A DNA stretch of 64,000 nucleotides from an uncultured Parolsenella sp. (GTDB taxonomy: Bacteria > Actinomycetota > Coriobacteriia > Coriobacteriales > Atopobiaceae), in assembly GCF_934660935.1 (NCBI RefSeq), contig NZ_CAKUIH010000002.1, positions 124,001 to 188,000 on the forward strand, given 5' to 3'. The notes under the pieces were generated by a model. The model had not been told where the DNA came from, ran no database searches, and worked only from the letters and a program-made list of their open reading frames with translations. Position numbers and translations under genes: made by a program. How positions within the stretch are numbered: position 1 is the stretch's first letter; every line of letters starts with the position of its first letter. Below, piece after piece: positions 1 through 8,976 of this stretch.

Positions 1-13
1 GGGACCTAATGCG

Positions 14-60
14 CGGAGCCTCCTGGCGAACTCGCCAGGAGGCTCCGTCGTTTGTGTGCG
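14..60 (+). terminator. Strong hairpin, probable terminator of an upstream gene
   Basis: Bases 14-28 pair perfectly with 33-47 (15 bp, four-base loop), followed by a loose T-rich run. The T-rich side faces the + direction, so it probably ends a + strand gene lying before the window. It could also separate that gene from the minus-strand gene ending at 159. Confidence 0.6.
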
Positions 61-158
61 CCGTGCGTTGCGGCAGAGCCAGGGCTGCGGTGGGCCCTGG
101 CTGCGGTGTCGCGCGCCGCGGGACCCGTTGCCGCTGCCGCCTCGGTCCCGGGCGTGAC

Positions 159-1121
159 CTACTCGTAGCTGTAGAATCCCTCGCCCGAACTCATGCCGAG
201 CTTGCCCTCGTCAATCATGGACTTGAGGAGACGTGCCATCTCCTTGTAGTTGTACGGCAGCATCATCTTCTTGAAGAGCGGGTTGAGCAGGCCCGGAACG
301 CTCTGGAACTGAAGCACGATGTTGTAGGCGGTGTTGAGGCCCACGGTGTCGATAACGCGGAAGGGACCCTTGGGGGCGCCGGTGCCGTGCTCCCAGGCGA
401 TGTCGATGCTCTTCGGGTCAGACACGCCGCTCGCCCACAGGTCGAGGCCGGAAAGCAGCCACGGTACGAGCATGGAGTTCAGCAGGTAGCCGTTCTTCTC
501 CTTGCGAACCGGCAGCGCGATCATGCGGATCTGGTTGGCGAACTCGAGCATCTCGTCAAAGCGGGTCGGGTCGGTCGACGCCTGCCCCATGACCTCGGCG
601 GTGTTGTTCCTCCAGATGGAGTTGGCGAAGTGAAGCGCCAGGTACCTGTCGGGCCTGCCGGTGTACTTTGCGAACTGGCTTGGCAGGAGGGTGGAGGAGT
701 TCGTGGCGATGACGGTCTTGGCGGGCAGGAGCGGGGCGATCTTCTCGTAGAACTCGACCTTCGCCTTGGCGTCCTCCGCCATCGACTCGATCACGAGGTC
801 GGCGTCAGCGACGGCGGTGGCCATGTCAAGCTCGAGCTTAATGCCATCGTGGGCAGCCTGGGCGCGCTCGAGACAGGCCTCCTTGTCGAGGGGCTTGTCT
901 GAATCCGCGATGCCGGCGCACCAGGTGGCGGTGCCGGCTGCCATGCCCTCGATCTCGTCACGATAGGTATCCAGCAGCTTGTCGATCTTGGGCTGCGTGC
1001 GACCGATGCTGCCCTCGCTCCGGAGCCAGATGGTGACGTCAAACCCGCAATAAGCCGCCTGGAACGCAATCTGGCTACCGAGCACACCGCCGCCCGCGAC
1101 AACGACCTTCTTGAAGCTCAT
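159..1121 (-). CDS. 3-hydroxyacyl-CoA dehydrogenase family protein
   Basis: A 320-residue protein of the NAD-dependent 3-hydroxyacyl-CoA (3-hydroxybutyryl-CoA) dehydrogenase family, which interconverts 3-hydroxyacyl-CoA and 3-oxoacyl-CoA in the cytoplasm. The N-terminus carries a Rossmann motif (VAGGGVLGSQIAF, residues about 7-19). ATNSSTL and the catalytic-type His in ALHFANSIW occur where the family has them, and the C-terminal helical dimerisation domain is complete. The length is slightly above the usual 280-290. The ATG follows a good GAGGGGG ribosome site. No thiolase or crotonase lies next to it, so the physiological substrate (fermentation or fatty acid) cannot be read from context. 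It is the last gene of a minus-strand block. Confidence 0.85.
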   Translation of the reverse strand: MSFKKVVVAGGGVLGSQIAFQAAYCGFDVTIWLRSEGSIGRTQPKIDKLLDTYRDEIEGMAAGTATWCAGIADSDKPLDKEACLERAQAAHDGIKLELDMATAVADADLVIESMAEDAKAKVEFYEKIAPLLPAKTVIATNSSTLLPSQFAKYTGRPDRYLALHFANSIWRNNTAEVMGQASTDPTRFDEMLEFANQIRMIALPVRKEKNGYLLNSMLVPWLLSGLDLWASGVSDPKSIDIAWEHGTGAPKGPFRVIDTVGLNTAYNIVLQFQSVPGLLNPLFKKMMLPYNYKEMARLLKSMIDEGKLGMSSGEGFYSYE

Positions 1122-1170
1122 GATTTCCCCCTCAATATGAGTGCAGGCCTATTGCGAAGATCACACACTG

Positions 1171-1201
1171 CGTATACCTGCGATTACCAATAATGTGTAA
1201 A
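1171..1201 (-). promoter_or_regulatory. Candidate sigma-70 promoter for the acyl-CoA dehydrogenase gene
   Basis: On the minus strand TTTACA (1201-1196) is followed by an 18-base spacer and GTATAC (1177-1172). It lies about 50 bases upstream of the ATG at 1121. It is the best -35/-10 pair in the gap; no experimental support. Confidence 0.4.
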
Positions 1202-1282
1202 GAATATTGGGAACCGGTAACGCTGTCAGCAATCGGCCCGTAGGCGGTAGTGGAGAGCGCGCGTGCGGTCGGTCTTTGGGGT

Positions 1283-1624
1283 CTACTCCCACGTGCTCCA
1301 GACCTCGGGGGCGTAGCCCACGGTCGCGGCGCGGCCGTTACGGACGATCGGCTTGCGGAGGAGCTGCTGGTTTTCGAGGAGCTTGTCGAAGCGCTGGCTC
1401 TCGGCGAGGTTCTGAACGAGGGCGAGGGTATCCTCGTCCTTCGCCTTGGGGTCGAGCACGGTGTCAATGCCGCCGACGACCTGGCAGACGCTTCTGAGCT
1501 CGCCCTTGCTCATCTCCTTCTCCTTGAGGTCGATGAACTGGAACTTGATGCGGCGCTCCTTGAACCAGCGTTGGGCCTTCTTCGTGTCGAAGCTCTTCTT
1601 GGTGCCGAATATCTGGATGTTCAT
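1283..1624 (-). CDS. ArsC/Spx family thioredoxin-fold protein lacking the usual cysteine
   Basis: A 113-residue member of the arsenate reductase/Spx-like (YffB) thioredoxin-fold family. The start MNIQIFGTKKSFDTKKA matches the family's opening strand and helix, and LLRKPIVRNG near residue 90 is the conserved Arg-Pro region. Where relatives have the catalytic Cys (pattern YGIKNCDTVKKA) this protein has Ser (KKSFDTKKA), and there is no CXXC. Redox or arsenate-reducing activity is therefore doubtful, and a binding or regulatory role is possible. The ATG at 1624 is preceded by GAGG. A longer upstream extension of the frame is Ser/Pro/Arg-rich and not family-like, so it was not used. Confidence 0.75.
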   Translation of the reverse strand: MNIQIFGTKKSFDTKKAQRWFKERRIKFQFIDLKEKEMSKGELRSVCQVVGGIDTVLDPKAKDEDTLALVQNLAESQRFDKLLENQQLLRKPIVRNGRAATVGYAPEVWSTWE

Positions 1625-1736
1625 GCGTACCTCGGAGTGGTCGGGAAGGGGCGACGTTTTCGGGCGTGGGCTGGGTGCTGCCGACGAGCGGGACAGGTGC
1701 TGGCGGCGGGCTGAGTAGGTGCTGCCGCCGAACGGG

Positions 1737-2252
1737 CTAGATGCGACTGACGAGCTCGGAGGCGTCCTTGCGCGCGGGGTGGAGCGGACCGGGCTCTGCG
1801 TCATCGGCGGGGTAGCCGATGGGGAAGAGGGCGATCATGTCATAGCCGGCGGTCTCCGGGAAGGCTTCGGCGAAGGCGTTCGTGTCGAAGGCTCCCACCC
1901 ACGTGGTGCCAAGGCCCAGGTCCTGCGCCGCGAGCATGACGTGCGTGGCAGCGATGGCGGCGTCGACGTCGGCGAACGCGCGGCCGTCAGACTTGCGGAC
2001 CCATCCGTCCTCTGCCTTGGCACCGATGGCGATGACCGCGTGCGCGCCGAACACGAAGCGCGTGCAGCCACCGAGGCGCTCGATGGCCTCTGGGCTCTCG
2101 ATGACCCAGGCGTGCCAGGGCTGCTTGTTGCATGCGGTGGGGGCACAGATGGCGGCCTCTAGCAGGGCGTCGATCTTCTCGGCCTCGACCGGGGCGTCAG
2201 AGAGCTTGCGGCAGGAGTAACGCTTGTGGGCGAGTGTGAGGAAGTCTTGCAT
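1737..2252 (-). CDS. Nitroreductase family protein
   Basis: A 171-residue FMN-dependent nitroreductase-family protein that would use NAD(P)H to reduce nitro compounds, quinones or similar substrates. The N-terminal RYSCRKLSDAPV matches the FMN-phosphate-binding RRSxRxF region. APTACNKQPWHAWV corresponds to the family's SPSAxNxQPW segment. AAQDLGLGTTWVGAF and the C-terminal IALFPIGYPAD match the two remaining conserved blocks. It is compact, as in the NfnB-like anaerobe subgroup. The substrate is unknown. Confidence 0.85.
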   Translation of the reverse strand: MQDFLTLAHKRYSCRKLSDAPVEAEKIDALLEAAICAPTACNKQPWHAWVIESPEAIERLGGCTRFVFGAHAVIAIGAKAEDGWVRKSDGRAFADVDAAIAATHVMLAAQDLGLGTTWVGAFDTNAFAEAFPETAGYDMIALFPIGYPADDAEPGPLHPARKDASELVSRI

Positions 2253-2409
2253 GGCGGGTCCCTTCTCTGGTGCGTGGCGCCACTCGGGCGCCCGTTCGTT
2301 CTTGGCTCGATGCTACCCAATCTTGGGCGCTCGCGTTTGGCGCGTGGCGTGCGGCCAGGTGGACGACGCGGACGCGGCGTGCCGCGCGGCCGTCTGGCGC
2401 GTCTCGAGG

Positions 2410-3165
2410 CTACGGCGCGAGTAGCTCGCGGCTGGTGCAGGCGATGGCGTCGCGGACGTCCTCGCCCCGCAGCTCGCAGAGGGCGTCAAGCGTGGCGCGC
2501 AGTCGCCGCGCGTGTTCGGCTGGTGAGACGGCGAGGGGGTGTCCCGGCTCGGCGGGGAGGTCGGTCTCGAGGAGTAGCTGGCCTGTCGGGATCTGGCGCG
2601 CGTAGGCGCGGCCCCGGCGCGTTGCGAGCATGAACTCGTTGACCGAGAAGAGGCAGCCCATCTGGCGCGCGCGAACCAGCTCGTCGCCAGAACCCGAGAA
2701 CCAGTGCAGGATCGGCGTGCTCGTCTCGTGCGTCCTGTGTCGCTCGAGCGCGTCGAGCAAGGTGGTCGCAGATGCGACGGCGTGAATCGAGAGCACGTGG
2801 TGGGAGGCGGCACAGGCTTCGAGCAGGATGTCGAGCGCTTCGACCTGCGTGCGCGCGCAAGCGTCCCTCCCGTGGGAGAAGTCGAGGCCTATCTCGGCGA
2901 TGTGGGTGCACTCGGCGGCGATCTCGGCGGCTTGGCGCACGTCCGCCTTGGTGCAGCGACCGTCTGCGAGCCACCAGGGGTGGAGACCCACGCCTAGGCG
3001 GAACGCCTCTGCTACCTGGGCTTTATTCGAAAGCCTGGCGTACTCGTCGGGCGTCACGGTGGCACAAATGCCGCTTACGCCCAGGCGCGACAGCTCGGTG
3101 GCCGCTTCGCCGGGATTCTCATAAAACCCGAGGTGGCAGTGCATGTCGAAGATATCGGCCGCCAT
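2410..3165 (-). CDS. TatD family metal-dependent hydrolase
   Basis: A 251-residue TatD-type TIM-barrel hydrolase (amidohydrolase superfamily), a family with 3'-5' DNA exonuclease activity. Visible metal-binding features are FDMHCHLG (HxH) at the N-terminus, HIAEIGLDFS (the Glu ligand region), LSIHAVA, PILHWFSG and the late Asp in LLLETDLPAE. The ATG at 3165 begins just before the HxH motif and lies only five bases after the stop of the preceding TcdA-like gene, so the two are probably cotranscribed. The open frame extends further upstream but overlaps that gene and encodes nothing family-like. Confidence 0.85.
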   Translation of the reverse strand: MAADIFDMHCHLGFYENPGEAATELSRLGVSGICATVTPDEYARLSNKAQVAEAFRLGVGLHPWWLADGRCTKADVRQAAEIAAECTHIAEIGLDFSHGRDACARTQVEALDILLEACAASHHVLSIHAVASATTLLDALERHRTHETSTPILHWFSGSGDELVRARQMGCLFSVNEFMLATRRGRAYARQIPTGQLLLETDLPAEPGHPLAVSPAEHARRLRATLDALCELRGEDVRDAIACTSRELLAP

Positions 3166-3170
3166 CGCGT

Positions 3171-4103
3171 CTACTCCGTCTCGGGGGCGATGGCGGTGCC
3201 GCCTGTCGTGGTGGCTGCGGCAGTCACGGATTCTGTCCCGGTTTCGCGGGCGGCGTCGATGGCACCGCTCTTCTTGTCCCAGCGCCACGGCTCGTAGCCG
3301 ATTAGCGCCCGGACGACGCGACCCGCCACCATCTGCCCCATGATCGGGGGCATGTAGCTTGCCGTTCCCAGGTTGGAGAGGCCGCCATGCGAGGAGCCGG
3401 CCACGGTGCTCGGGCGCACCGGGCCTTCGGAGGAGTAGAGGACCTCGAGGTGGGGGATGCCGCGCCTGCCGCACTCCTTGCGAATCGTGCGGGACATGCG
3501 GCAGCCGTGGGTCTTCCTGATGTCGCAGATCTCGAGTAGCTCGGGGTTGAGCCTGTTCGCGGCGCCCATGCTGCTGATCAGCGGAATGTTGGCGTCCCAG
3601 CACAGCTTCGCGAGCACGAGCTTCTGCGTCATCGTGTCGATGGCGTCAACCACATAGTCGATGCGTCCGCGACCGACCACGCGGCCTTCCTCGTCCACCT
3701 CGGCGCCTGCCCAGGCGAGCACCTTGGACACGTTGTCCCTGTCAATGAAGGTCTTGAGCGTCTCCACGTGGCACTGAGAGTTGATCTGGGCCACAATCTC
3801 GCGCATGACGGTCGTCTTGTCCCGGCCAATCGTGCTCTCGAAGGCGAGGGCTTGTCGGTTGAGGTTGCTGCGGTCGACGGTGTCGCGGTCCACGAGGTAA
3901 AGCTCACCCACGGTTGAGCGTGCGAGTGCTTCCACGCAGCTAGAGCCCACTCCGCCGAGCCCGAATACGAGCACGCGCGAGCCGGCGAGGGCGTCGAGCC
4001 CGCTCTGTGTGTAGATGGGGCGAAGCCTCGTCGTGATGTCGGCGTCCGCGCTGTTTTTGGTGGTGGCGTGTCCCGTCATCTGCTCATTGTGGGTCTCGCT
4101 CAC
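3171..4103 (-). CDS. tcdA: tRNA threonylcarbamoyladenosine dehydratase-like ThiF/E1 protein
   Basis: A ThiF/MoeB/HesA superfamily protein of 310 residues, most similar in layout to TcdA (CsdL/YgdL), which uses ATP to cyclise t6A37 of tRNA. The nucleotide motif VLVFGLGGVGSSCVEAL is followed by the E1-type VDRDTVDRSNLNRQ, then DAIDTMTQKL and SSMGAANRLNP, all typical of TcdA. GTG at 4103 is chosen as start because GGAGG sits six bases upstream; an in-frame ATG at 4151 is also possible. The C-terminal 30 residues are Thr/Ala-rich and probably disordered. Confidence 0.82.
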   Translation of the reverse strand: MSETHNEQMTGHATTKNSADADITTRLRPIYTQSGLDALAGSRVLVFGLGGVGSSCVEALARSTVGELYLVDRDTVDRSNLNRQALAFESTIGRDKTTVMREIVAQINSQCHVETLKTFIDRDNVSKVLAWAGAEVDEEGRVVGRGRIDYVVDAIDTMTQKLVLAKLCWDANIPLISSMGAANRLNPELLEICDIRKTHGCRMSRTIRKECGRRGIPHLEVLYSSEGPVRPSTVAGSSHGGLSNLGTASYMPPIMGQMVAGRVVRALIGYEPWRWDKKSGAIDAARETGTESVTAAATTTGGTAIAPETE

Positions 4104-4220
4104 GTGGGGCCTCCAGTCGGTTAAAGTCATAGTCTTGGGACATGATGCCACGGTAGCATGTGGACGAGCGGGACGTCCGCCTCGCCCGTGCTTGAGTGGT
4201 GGTTACGAGAAGGGATGCGC

Positions 4221-5693
4221 ATGCGTCAGGGTTTTGATAACGACAAGTACATCGAACTACAGGCTTCGCGCATCCGTGAGCGCATCAACCAGTTTGGCGG
4301 CAAGCTCTACCTCGAGTTTGGCGGCAAGCTGTTCGACGACTACCACGCGAGCCGCGTGCTCCCTGGCTTCGAGCCCGATTCCAAGTTCCGTATGCTCAAG
4401 AGCCTCTCGTCCGAGGCCGAGGTCATCATCGCGATCAACGCCAACCACATCGAGAAGAACAAGGCGAGGGGAGACCTCGGCATCACGTATGACGAGGACG
4501 CGCTTCGCCTCGTCGACCTGTTCCGCGGCCAGGGCTTTTCCGTCGCGGGTGTGGTCATCACGCAGTATGCCGGCCAGCCTGCCGCCGACGCTTTCCGTCG
4601 TCGTCTCGATTCCCTCGGCATCACCTGCAAGCTGCACTATCCCATCGACGGCTATCCCCACAACGTCGACCTCATCGTCTCCGACGAGGGCTATGGCAAG
4701 AACGAGTTCGTCGAGACCTCACGCCCGCTCGTCGTGGTGACGGCGCCCGGCCCTGGTTCCGGCAAGCTCGCGACCTGCCTCTCGCAGATCTATCACGAGC
4801 ACAAGCGCGGCGTCGAAGCCGGCTATGCGAAGTTCGAGACGTTCCCCGTGTGGAACCTGCCGCTCACACACCCCGTGAACGTCGCCTATGAGGCTGCCAC
4901 GGCTGATCTCGACGACGCCAACATCATCGACCCCTTCCACCTCGAGGCCTACGGCGAGATGACGGTCAACTATAACCGCGACGTCGACGCCTTCCCCGTG
5001 GTACGCGCCCTGATGGAGAAGATCCTGGGCGAGAGTCCCTACCAGAGCCCGACGGACATGGGCGTTAACATGGTGGGCTTTGCCATCACTGACGATGACG
5101 CCTGCCGGGATGCGAGCCGTATGGAGATCGTGCGCCGCTATTTCCAGGCCGCCGTTCAGCTCAAGCGCACCGGTGCCGGAGCTGACCAGGTCGAGCGACT
5201 CGAGCGCATCATGAAGAAGGCGGGCGTCGACAAGAACTACTCGCCGGCGCGCTCTGCCGCCCTCACGCGCGAGCGTGTCACGGGCGGCCCCGCGGGTGCG
5301 ATGGTCATGCCGGACGCCTCGGTCATCACGGGCAAGACTTCCACGCGCCTGGGTTGCGCGAGCTCTCTGCTCATGAACGCCCTCAAGGCGATTGCCGGCG
5401 TCGATCTCGAGCTCGAGGTCATCTCCGATTCTGCGATCGAGCCCATCAGCCGCCTCAAGACGCACTACCTCGGCTCGAAGAACCCGCGCCTGCACCCGGA
5501 CGAGACGCTGATGGCTCTTTCCATCACGTCGGCGACGAGCGAGGTCGCCGAGAAGGTCCTCGGCGCGCTCGACGAGCTTCGTGGCTGCGACGCCTTCTTC
5601 TCCGTCATCATCTCGACGGAGGACGAGCAGTTCCTCCGTCGTCTGGGCCTTAATGTCTGCTGCGAGCCCAAGTACGAGCGCTCCGGCATCTAG
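4221..5693 (+). CDS. DUF1846 domain-containing protein
   Basis: A 490-residue protein matching the DUF1846 family, conserved mainly in Firmicutes and anaerobic Actinobacteria and of unknown cellular role. The N-terminal half contains KLYLEFGGKLFDDYHASRVL and a phosphate-loop-like VVVTAPGPGSGKLATC (around residue 170), suggesting nucleotide or phosphate binding. The C-terminal half has the conserved GKTSTRLGCASSLLMNALKA block. Two in-frame ATGs, 4215 and 4221, are near the GAGAAGGG ribosome site; 4221 has the better spacing. It is divergent from the TcdA-like gene and is followed by a terminator at 5738. Confidence 0.85.
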   Translation: MRQGFDNDKYIELQASRIRERINQFGGKLYLEFGGKLFDDYHASRVLPGFEPDSKFRMLKSLSSEAEVIIAINANHIEKNKARGDLGITYDEDALRLVDLFRGQGFSVAGVVITQYAGQPAADAFRRRLDSLGITCKLHYPIDGYPHNVDLIVSDEGYGKNEFVETSRPLVVVTAPGPGSGKLATCLSQIYHEHKRGVEAGYAKFETFPVWNLPLTHPVNVAYEAATADLDDANIIDPFHLEAYGEMTVNYNRDVDAFPVVRALMEKILGESPYQSPTDMGVNMVGFAITDDDACRDASRMEIVRRYFQAAVQLKRTGAGADQVERLERIMKKAGVDKNYSPARSAALTRERVTGGPAGAMVMPDASVITGKTSTRLGCASSLLMNALKAIAGVDLELEVISDSAIEPISRLKTHYLGSKNPRLHPDETLMALSITSATSEVAEKVLGALDELRGCDAFFSVIISTEDEQFLRRLGLNVCCEPKYERSGI

Positions 5694-5737
5694 CGGGGCC
5701 GGGCGACTGCCTCGCTTTTTGAATGCCGTGTGATTCG

Positions 5738-5771
5738 GGCGGCGTCGGCTATCGTGCCGGCGCCGCCTTTT
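5738..5771 (+). terminator. Rho-independent terminator after the DUF1846 gene
   Basis: A GC-rich 12-bp stem (5738-5749 with 5756-5767, one G·U pair) with a six-base loop is followed directly by TTTT at 5768-5771. Confidence 0.8.
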
Positions 5772-6049
5772 CGTCTGATCCGCGATGATGCCTTGGCATG
5801 TATCGGATGCTTAAGCGTGTTCGTCCGCAGTAGGTGTCGATGGCCCGGAATCTTTGGCGACCCTATGGCATGTGATCCCCGTTTGAAGGTGCCAATAGTT
5901 GCATGGGGGGGGAGGTGCGCATGTAATTTGTGGCGACATGTTGCATCTCTATTAACGTGAAGTTCGTCGATATTTAGGTATATTTCCGGTGCTAGGATGA
6001 AAGCCCGTAGATACGTGTTTGTCGGCACTTTTTACGGGAGGATCATCGA
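5772..6049 (+). promoter_or_regulatory. pyrG upstream region with extended -10
   Basis: This gap between the terminator and pyrG is relatively AT-rich and holds no convincing gene. TGCTAGGAT at 5990-5998 fits an extended -10 (TGnTATAAT-like) about 50 bases upstream of pyrG. No good -35 is seen. A run of eight G at 5905-5912 lies upstream of the predicted start, so it is not the reiterative-C attenuator known from Bacillus pyrG. The ribosome site GGGAGGA lies just before the ATG. Confidence 0.45.
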
Positions 6050-7699
6050 ATGACAAAGCACATCTTTGTGACCGGAGGCGTTGTTTCTTCGCTGGGCAAG
6101 GGCATCACTGCCGCCTCGCTCGGTCGCCTGCTTAAGGCTCGTGGCTACAAGGTCATGATGCAGAAGGCAGATCCCTACCTCAACGTCGATCCGGGCACGA
6201 TGAGCCCCTTCCAGCACGGCGAGGTCTTTGTCACCGAGGACGGCTACGAGTCTGACCTCGACCTCGGCCACTATGAGCGTTTCATTGACGAGAACCTAAC
6301 GCGCAACTCCAACTTCACTACTGGTGCCATTTACCAGAGCCTCATCGCTCGCGAGAGGCGCGGCGACTTCCTCGGCGGCACCGTCCAGGTCATCCCGCAC
6401 GTGACCAATGCCATCAAGGAGCGCTTCCGCCGCGTCGAGGAGCAGAGTGGCGCCGATGTTGTGATCACCGAGCTCGGCGGCACCATCGGCGACATTGAGG
6501 GCCAGGCGTTCGTCGAGGCCATCCGCCAGTTCCGCAAGGAGAAGGGCGCTGCTGATTGCTGCCTCATCCATGTGAGCCTCGTGCCTTACATCGCTGCCGC
6601 TCACGAGGTTAAGACGAAGCCGACGCAGCACTCTGTCCGCGAGCTTCGCTCCATGGGCATCCAGCCTGACTTCATCATGTGCCGTTCCGACCACGAGGTC
6701 GACGAGTCCATCCGTGCCAAGATTGCGAGCTTCTGCGACGTCGAGGCGGATTGCGTCTTCGAGAACTCCGATTGCCCCTCCATCTACGACGTGCCGAAGC
6801 ACCTCGCTGACCAGGGCTTTGACGTGAAGGTCTGCGAGAGGCTCGGCCTCGATCCCAGGACGTGCGACATGAGCGAGTGGTACGGCTTCACGACGCGCAT
6901 GCACGAGGCGAACGCGAAGGCCGACACGACGCGTATCGCCGTGGTGGGCAAGTACACGCAGCTGCCCGATGCCTACCTCTCCGTCATCGAGGCGCTCCAC
7001 CACTCCGGCGTCTACTATGGCCGCCACGTCAAGATCGACCTCATTGATGGCGAGAACCTCGGCGAGGATGACGTCGAGGAGGTCCTCGGTGACGCCGACG
7101 GCATCCTGGTGCCGGGTGGCTTTGGCATCCGTGGCCTCGAGGGCAAGATCCTGGCGGCGCATCGCGCTCGCACCAAGAAGGTCCCGTTCCTCGGCATTTG
7201 CCTGGGCATGCAGGTGGCTGTCTGCGAGTACGCGCGCAACGTCGCCGGTATGCCGGGCGCTAGCTCGACCGAGTTCCTCCCCGACTGCGAGTATCCCGTG
7301 ATTGACATCATGCCTGACCAGCAGGATGTCACGTCCAAGGGCGGCACCATGCGCCTGGGCGCCTATCCGTGCAAGGTTGCCGAGGGCTCGCTTGCCCGAG
7401 AGGCGTATGGCGAGGAGCTCATCTACGAGCGTCACCGTCACCGCTTCGAGGTCAACAACTCGTACCGCGATAAGCTCCGCGAGGCCGGCCTCACCTTCTC
7501 CGGCGTCTCTCCGGACGACCGCCTCGTCGAGATGGTCGAGCTTCCCGAGGACGTGCACCCGTGGTTCGTGGCCGCCCAGTTCCACCCGGAGTTCAAGAGC
7601 CGTCCGACTCGTCCTCAGCCGCTGTTCCGCGAGTTCGTTCGCGCGGCAATCGCCAAGCATGAGGGTGTCGACCGTCACGAGGTCAACGCGGGGGAGTAG
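6050..7699 (+). CDS. pyrG: CTP synthase
   Basis: A full-length 549-residue CTP synthase that aminates UTP to CTP with glutamine and ATP. The N-terminal synthase domain shows HIFVTGGVVSSLGKGI, the ATP/Mg region LNVDPGTMSP, and ITELGGTIGDIE. The C-terminal class I glutamine amidotransferase domain has the nucleophile Cys in FLGICLGMQ (around residue 385) and the His-Glu pair in AAQFHPEFKS. All catalytic motifs are intact. It stands alone between two terminators. Confidence 0.97.
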   Translation: MTKHIFVTGGVVSSLGKGITAASLGRLLKARGYKVMMQKADPYLNVDPGTMSPFQHGEVFVTEDGYESDLDLGHYERFIDENLTRNSNFTTGAIYQSLIARERRGDFLGGTVQVIPHVTNAIKERFRRVEEQSGADVVITELGGTIGDIEGQAFVEAIRQFRKEKGAADCCLIHVSLVPYIAAAHEVKTKPTQHSVRELRSMGIQPDFIMCRSDHEVDESIRAKIASFCDVEADCVFENSDCPSIYDVPKHLADQGFDVKVCERLGLDPRTCDMSEWYGFTTRMHEANAKADTTRIAVVGKYTQLPDAYLSVIEALHHSGVYYGRHVKIDLIDGENLGEDDVEEVLGDADGILVPGGFGIRGLEGKILAAHRARTKKVPFLGICLGMQVAVCEYARNVAGMPGASSTEFLPDCEYPVIDIMPDQQDVTSKGGTMRLGAYPCKVAEGSLAREAYGEELIYERHRHRFEVNNSYRDKLREAGLTFSGVSPDDRLVEMVELPEDVHPWFVAAQFHPEFKSRPTRPQPLFREFVRAAIAKHEGVDRHEVNAGE

Positions 7700-7881
7700 G
7701 GAAACGCCTGGTGGTGTCTGATTTCCTGGCGCCCCGTGACCTCTGCGCGCCGGCGGAGGGCGGGTCGCCGTCTGACGGCGTCAGGCCTCCGTCCACACCG
7801 CCGCGATGTGCCTGTCGTCTGGCGATTTGGCGCGTTGGGCTGGTAAGCTGACATAACGCTTCGTTAACTTGTTACCATCTT

Positions 7882-7922
7882 GGTCGCCTCGCGTTTTTTG
7901 CGTGGGGCGACCGTTGTTTTTT
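7882..7922 (+). terminator. Rho-independent terminator after pyrG
   Basis: GGTCGCC (7882-7888) pairs with GGCGACC (7906-7912), with an inner CGC/GCG extension, and is followed by GTTGTTTTTT. It lies between pyrG and xerD, so the two are separate units. Confidence 0.8.
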
Positions 7923-7958
7923 CGGGCGTGTCCGATTTGGTTTGAAGGATGAGCGACG

Positions 7959-8858
7959 TTGGATCTGTCTCGAGCTCTCAGGGAGTACCTCAACTACGTC
8001 TCGGTCGAGCGCGGCTGCTCGCGCAACACCGTCTTGGCCTATGGCCGAGACCTGCGCAACTACATCGCAGGCCTCAAGCGCGCGGGCGTTACCCTGCCTG
8101 ACCAGATCACCCGCGAACGCATCGAGGCCCACATTCAGCACCTGCGTGAGAGCGGCCTTGCCATCTCGAGCGTCGAGCGCGCGGTGTCAGCCATCAAGGG
8201 CTTTCACCGTTTCATGGTGTCCGAGCGTATAACCGCGGCTCATCCCGCTGCCGATCTGCCGCTTCCCAAGAAGCCTGACCGCCTGCCTGACGTTATCAGC
8301 CGTGACCAGGCCGCTTCCCTTCTTGACCAGCCCTTCCCGGAGACCCCGGCGGGGCAGCGCGACCATGCGATCGTCGAGGTCCTCTACGGCTGCGGCTTGC
8401 GCGTCTCTGAGCTTTGCGGCCTTGACCTGCGCCGCGTCCTTCTCGACGAGCAGGTTCTGCGCGTCGTGGGCAAGGGTGACAAGGAGCGTATCGTGCCCAT
8501 CGTGGGTACGGCCGCAGAGGTTCTTGGCGACTATCTCGAGAATTGGCGCCCGCAGCTCGTGAACCCCCGCGTGTCGACGCCTGCCGTGTTTCTCAACAAC
8601 CGAGGTCGTCGACTCTCGCGCCAGAGCGTGCACTCGCTTGTGGCGAGAGCCGGCGGCGTCGTGGGCATCGAGGGACTGCATCCGCATACGCTTCGTCACA
8701 GCTTTGCCACCCACATGCTCGAGGGAGGGGCGGATCTGCGCATCGTCCAGGAACTCCTCGGCCATGCCGACATCTCGACCACTCAGCTTTACACGCACCT
8801 TGACCGCAGCCACATCCGTGAGGTCTATCTGGGAGCTCACCCCCGCGCCAACGCGTAG
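7959..8858 (+). CDS. xerD: Tyrosine recombinase XerD-type
   Basis: A 299-residue tyrosine recombinase of the XerC/XerD type, which resolves chromosome dimers at dif with FtsK. The N-terminal SAM-like domain (residues 1-90) is followed by the catalytic domain with all five active residues visible: Arg in GLRVSEL, Lys in VGKGDKER, HxxR in HTLRHSFATH, His in LLGHADISTT and the Tyr nucleophile in TQLYTHLD. TTG at 7959 is used as start, with AAGGATGAG about nine bases before it. The intact motifs and lack of adjoining mobile genes favour a housekeeping Xer. The choice between XerC and XerD is not certain. Confidence 0.88.
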   Translation: MDLSRALREYLNYVSVERGCSRNTVLAYGRDLRNYIAGLKRAGVTLPDQITRERIEAHIQHLRESGLAISSVERAVSAIKGFHRFMVSERITAAHPAADLPLPKKPDRLPDVISRDQAASLLDQPFPETPAGQRDHAIVEVLYGCGLRVSELCGLDLRRVLLDEQVLRVVGKGDKERIVPIVGTAAEVLGDYLENWRPQLVNPRVSTPAVFLNNRGRRLSRQSVHSLVARAGGVVGIEGLHPHTLRHSFATHMLEGGADLRIVQELLGHADISTTQLYTHLDRSHIREVYLGAHPRANA

Positions 8859-8914
8859 GGGCGGGGAGCGGCTTTCATCCGTCTGGCGGTAACCGTTGGG
8901 CGGCGGGACCGCAT

Positions 8915-8950
8915 GTCTACTTGGCGAATCGAGATTCATGCCCATGCTTT
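8915..8950 (+). repeat. Partial copy of the 8977-9119 repeat arm
   Basis: The 19 bases starting GTCTACTTGGC at 8915-8933 match the reverse complement of 9005-9023 at 16 of 19 positions by eye. The following GATTCATGCCCATGC resembles the rest of the arm more loosely. It looks like a third, degenerate copy of the arm. Confidence 0.5.
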
Positions 8951-8976
8951 TCGGCCGAGTTGGCCTAGCGGCGCAC

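Noticed and set aside
5905..5912. G8 run before pyrG as a slippage attenuator
   Set aside because: It lies upstream of the likely -10 (5993-5998), so it would not be in the 5' end of the pyrG message.
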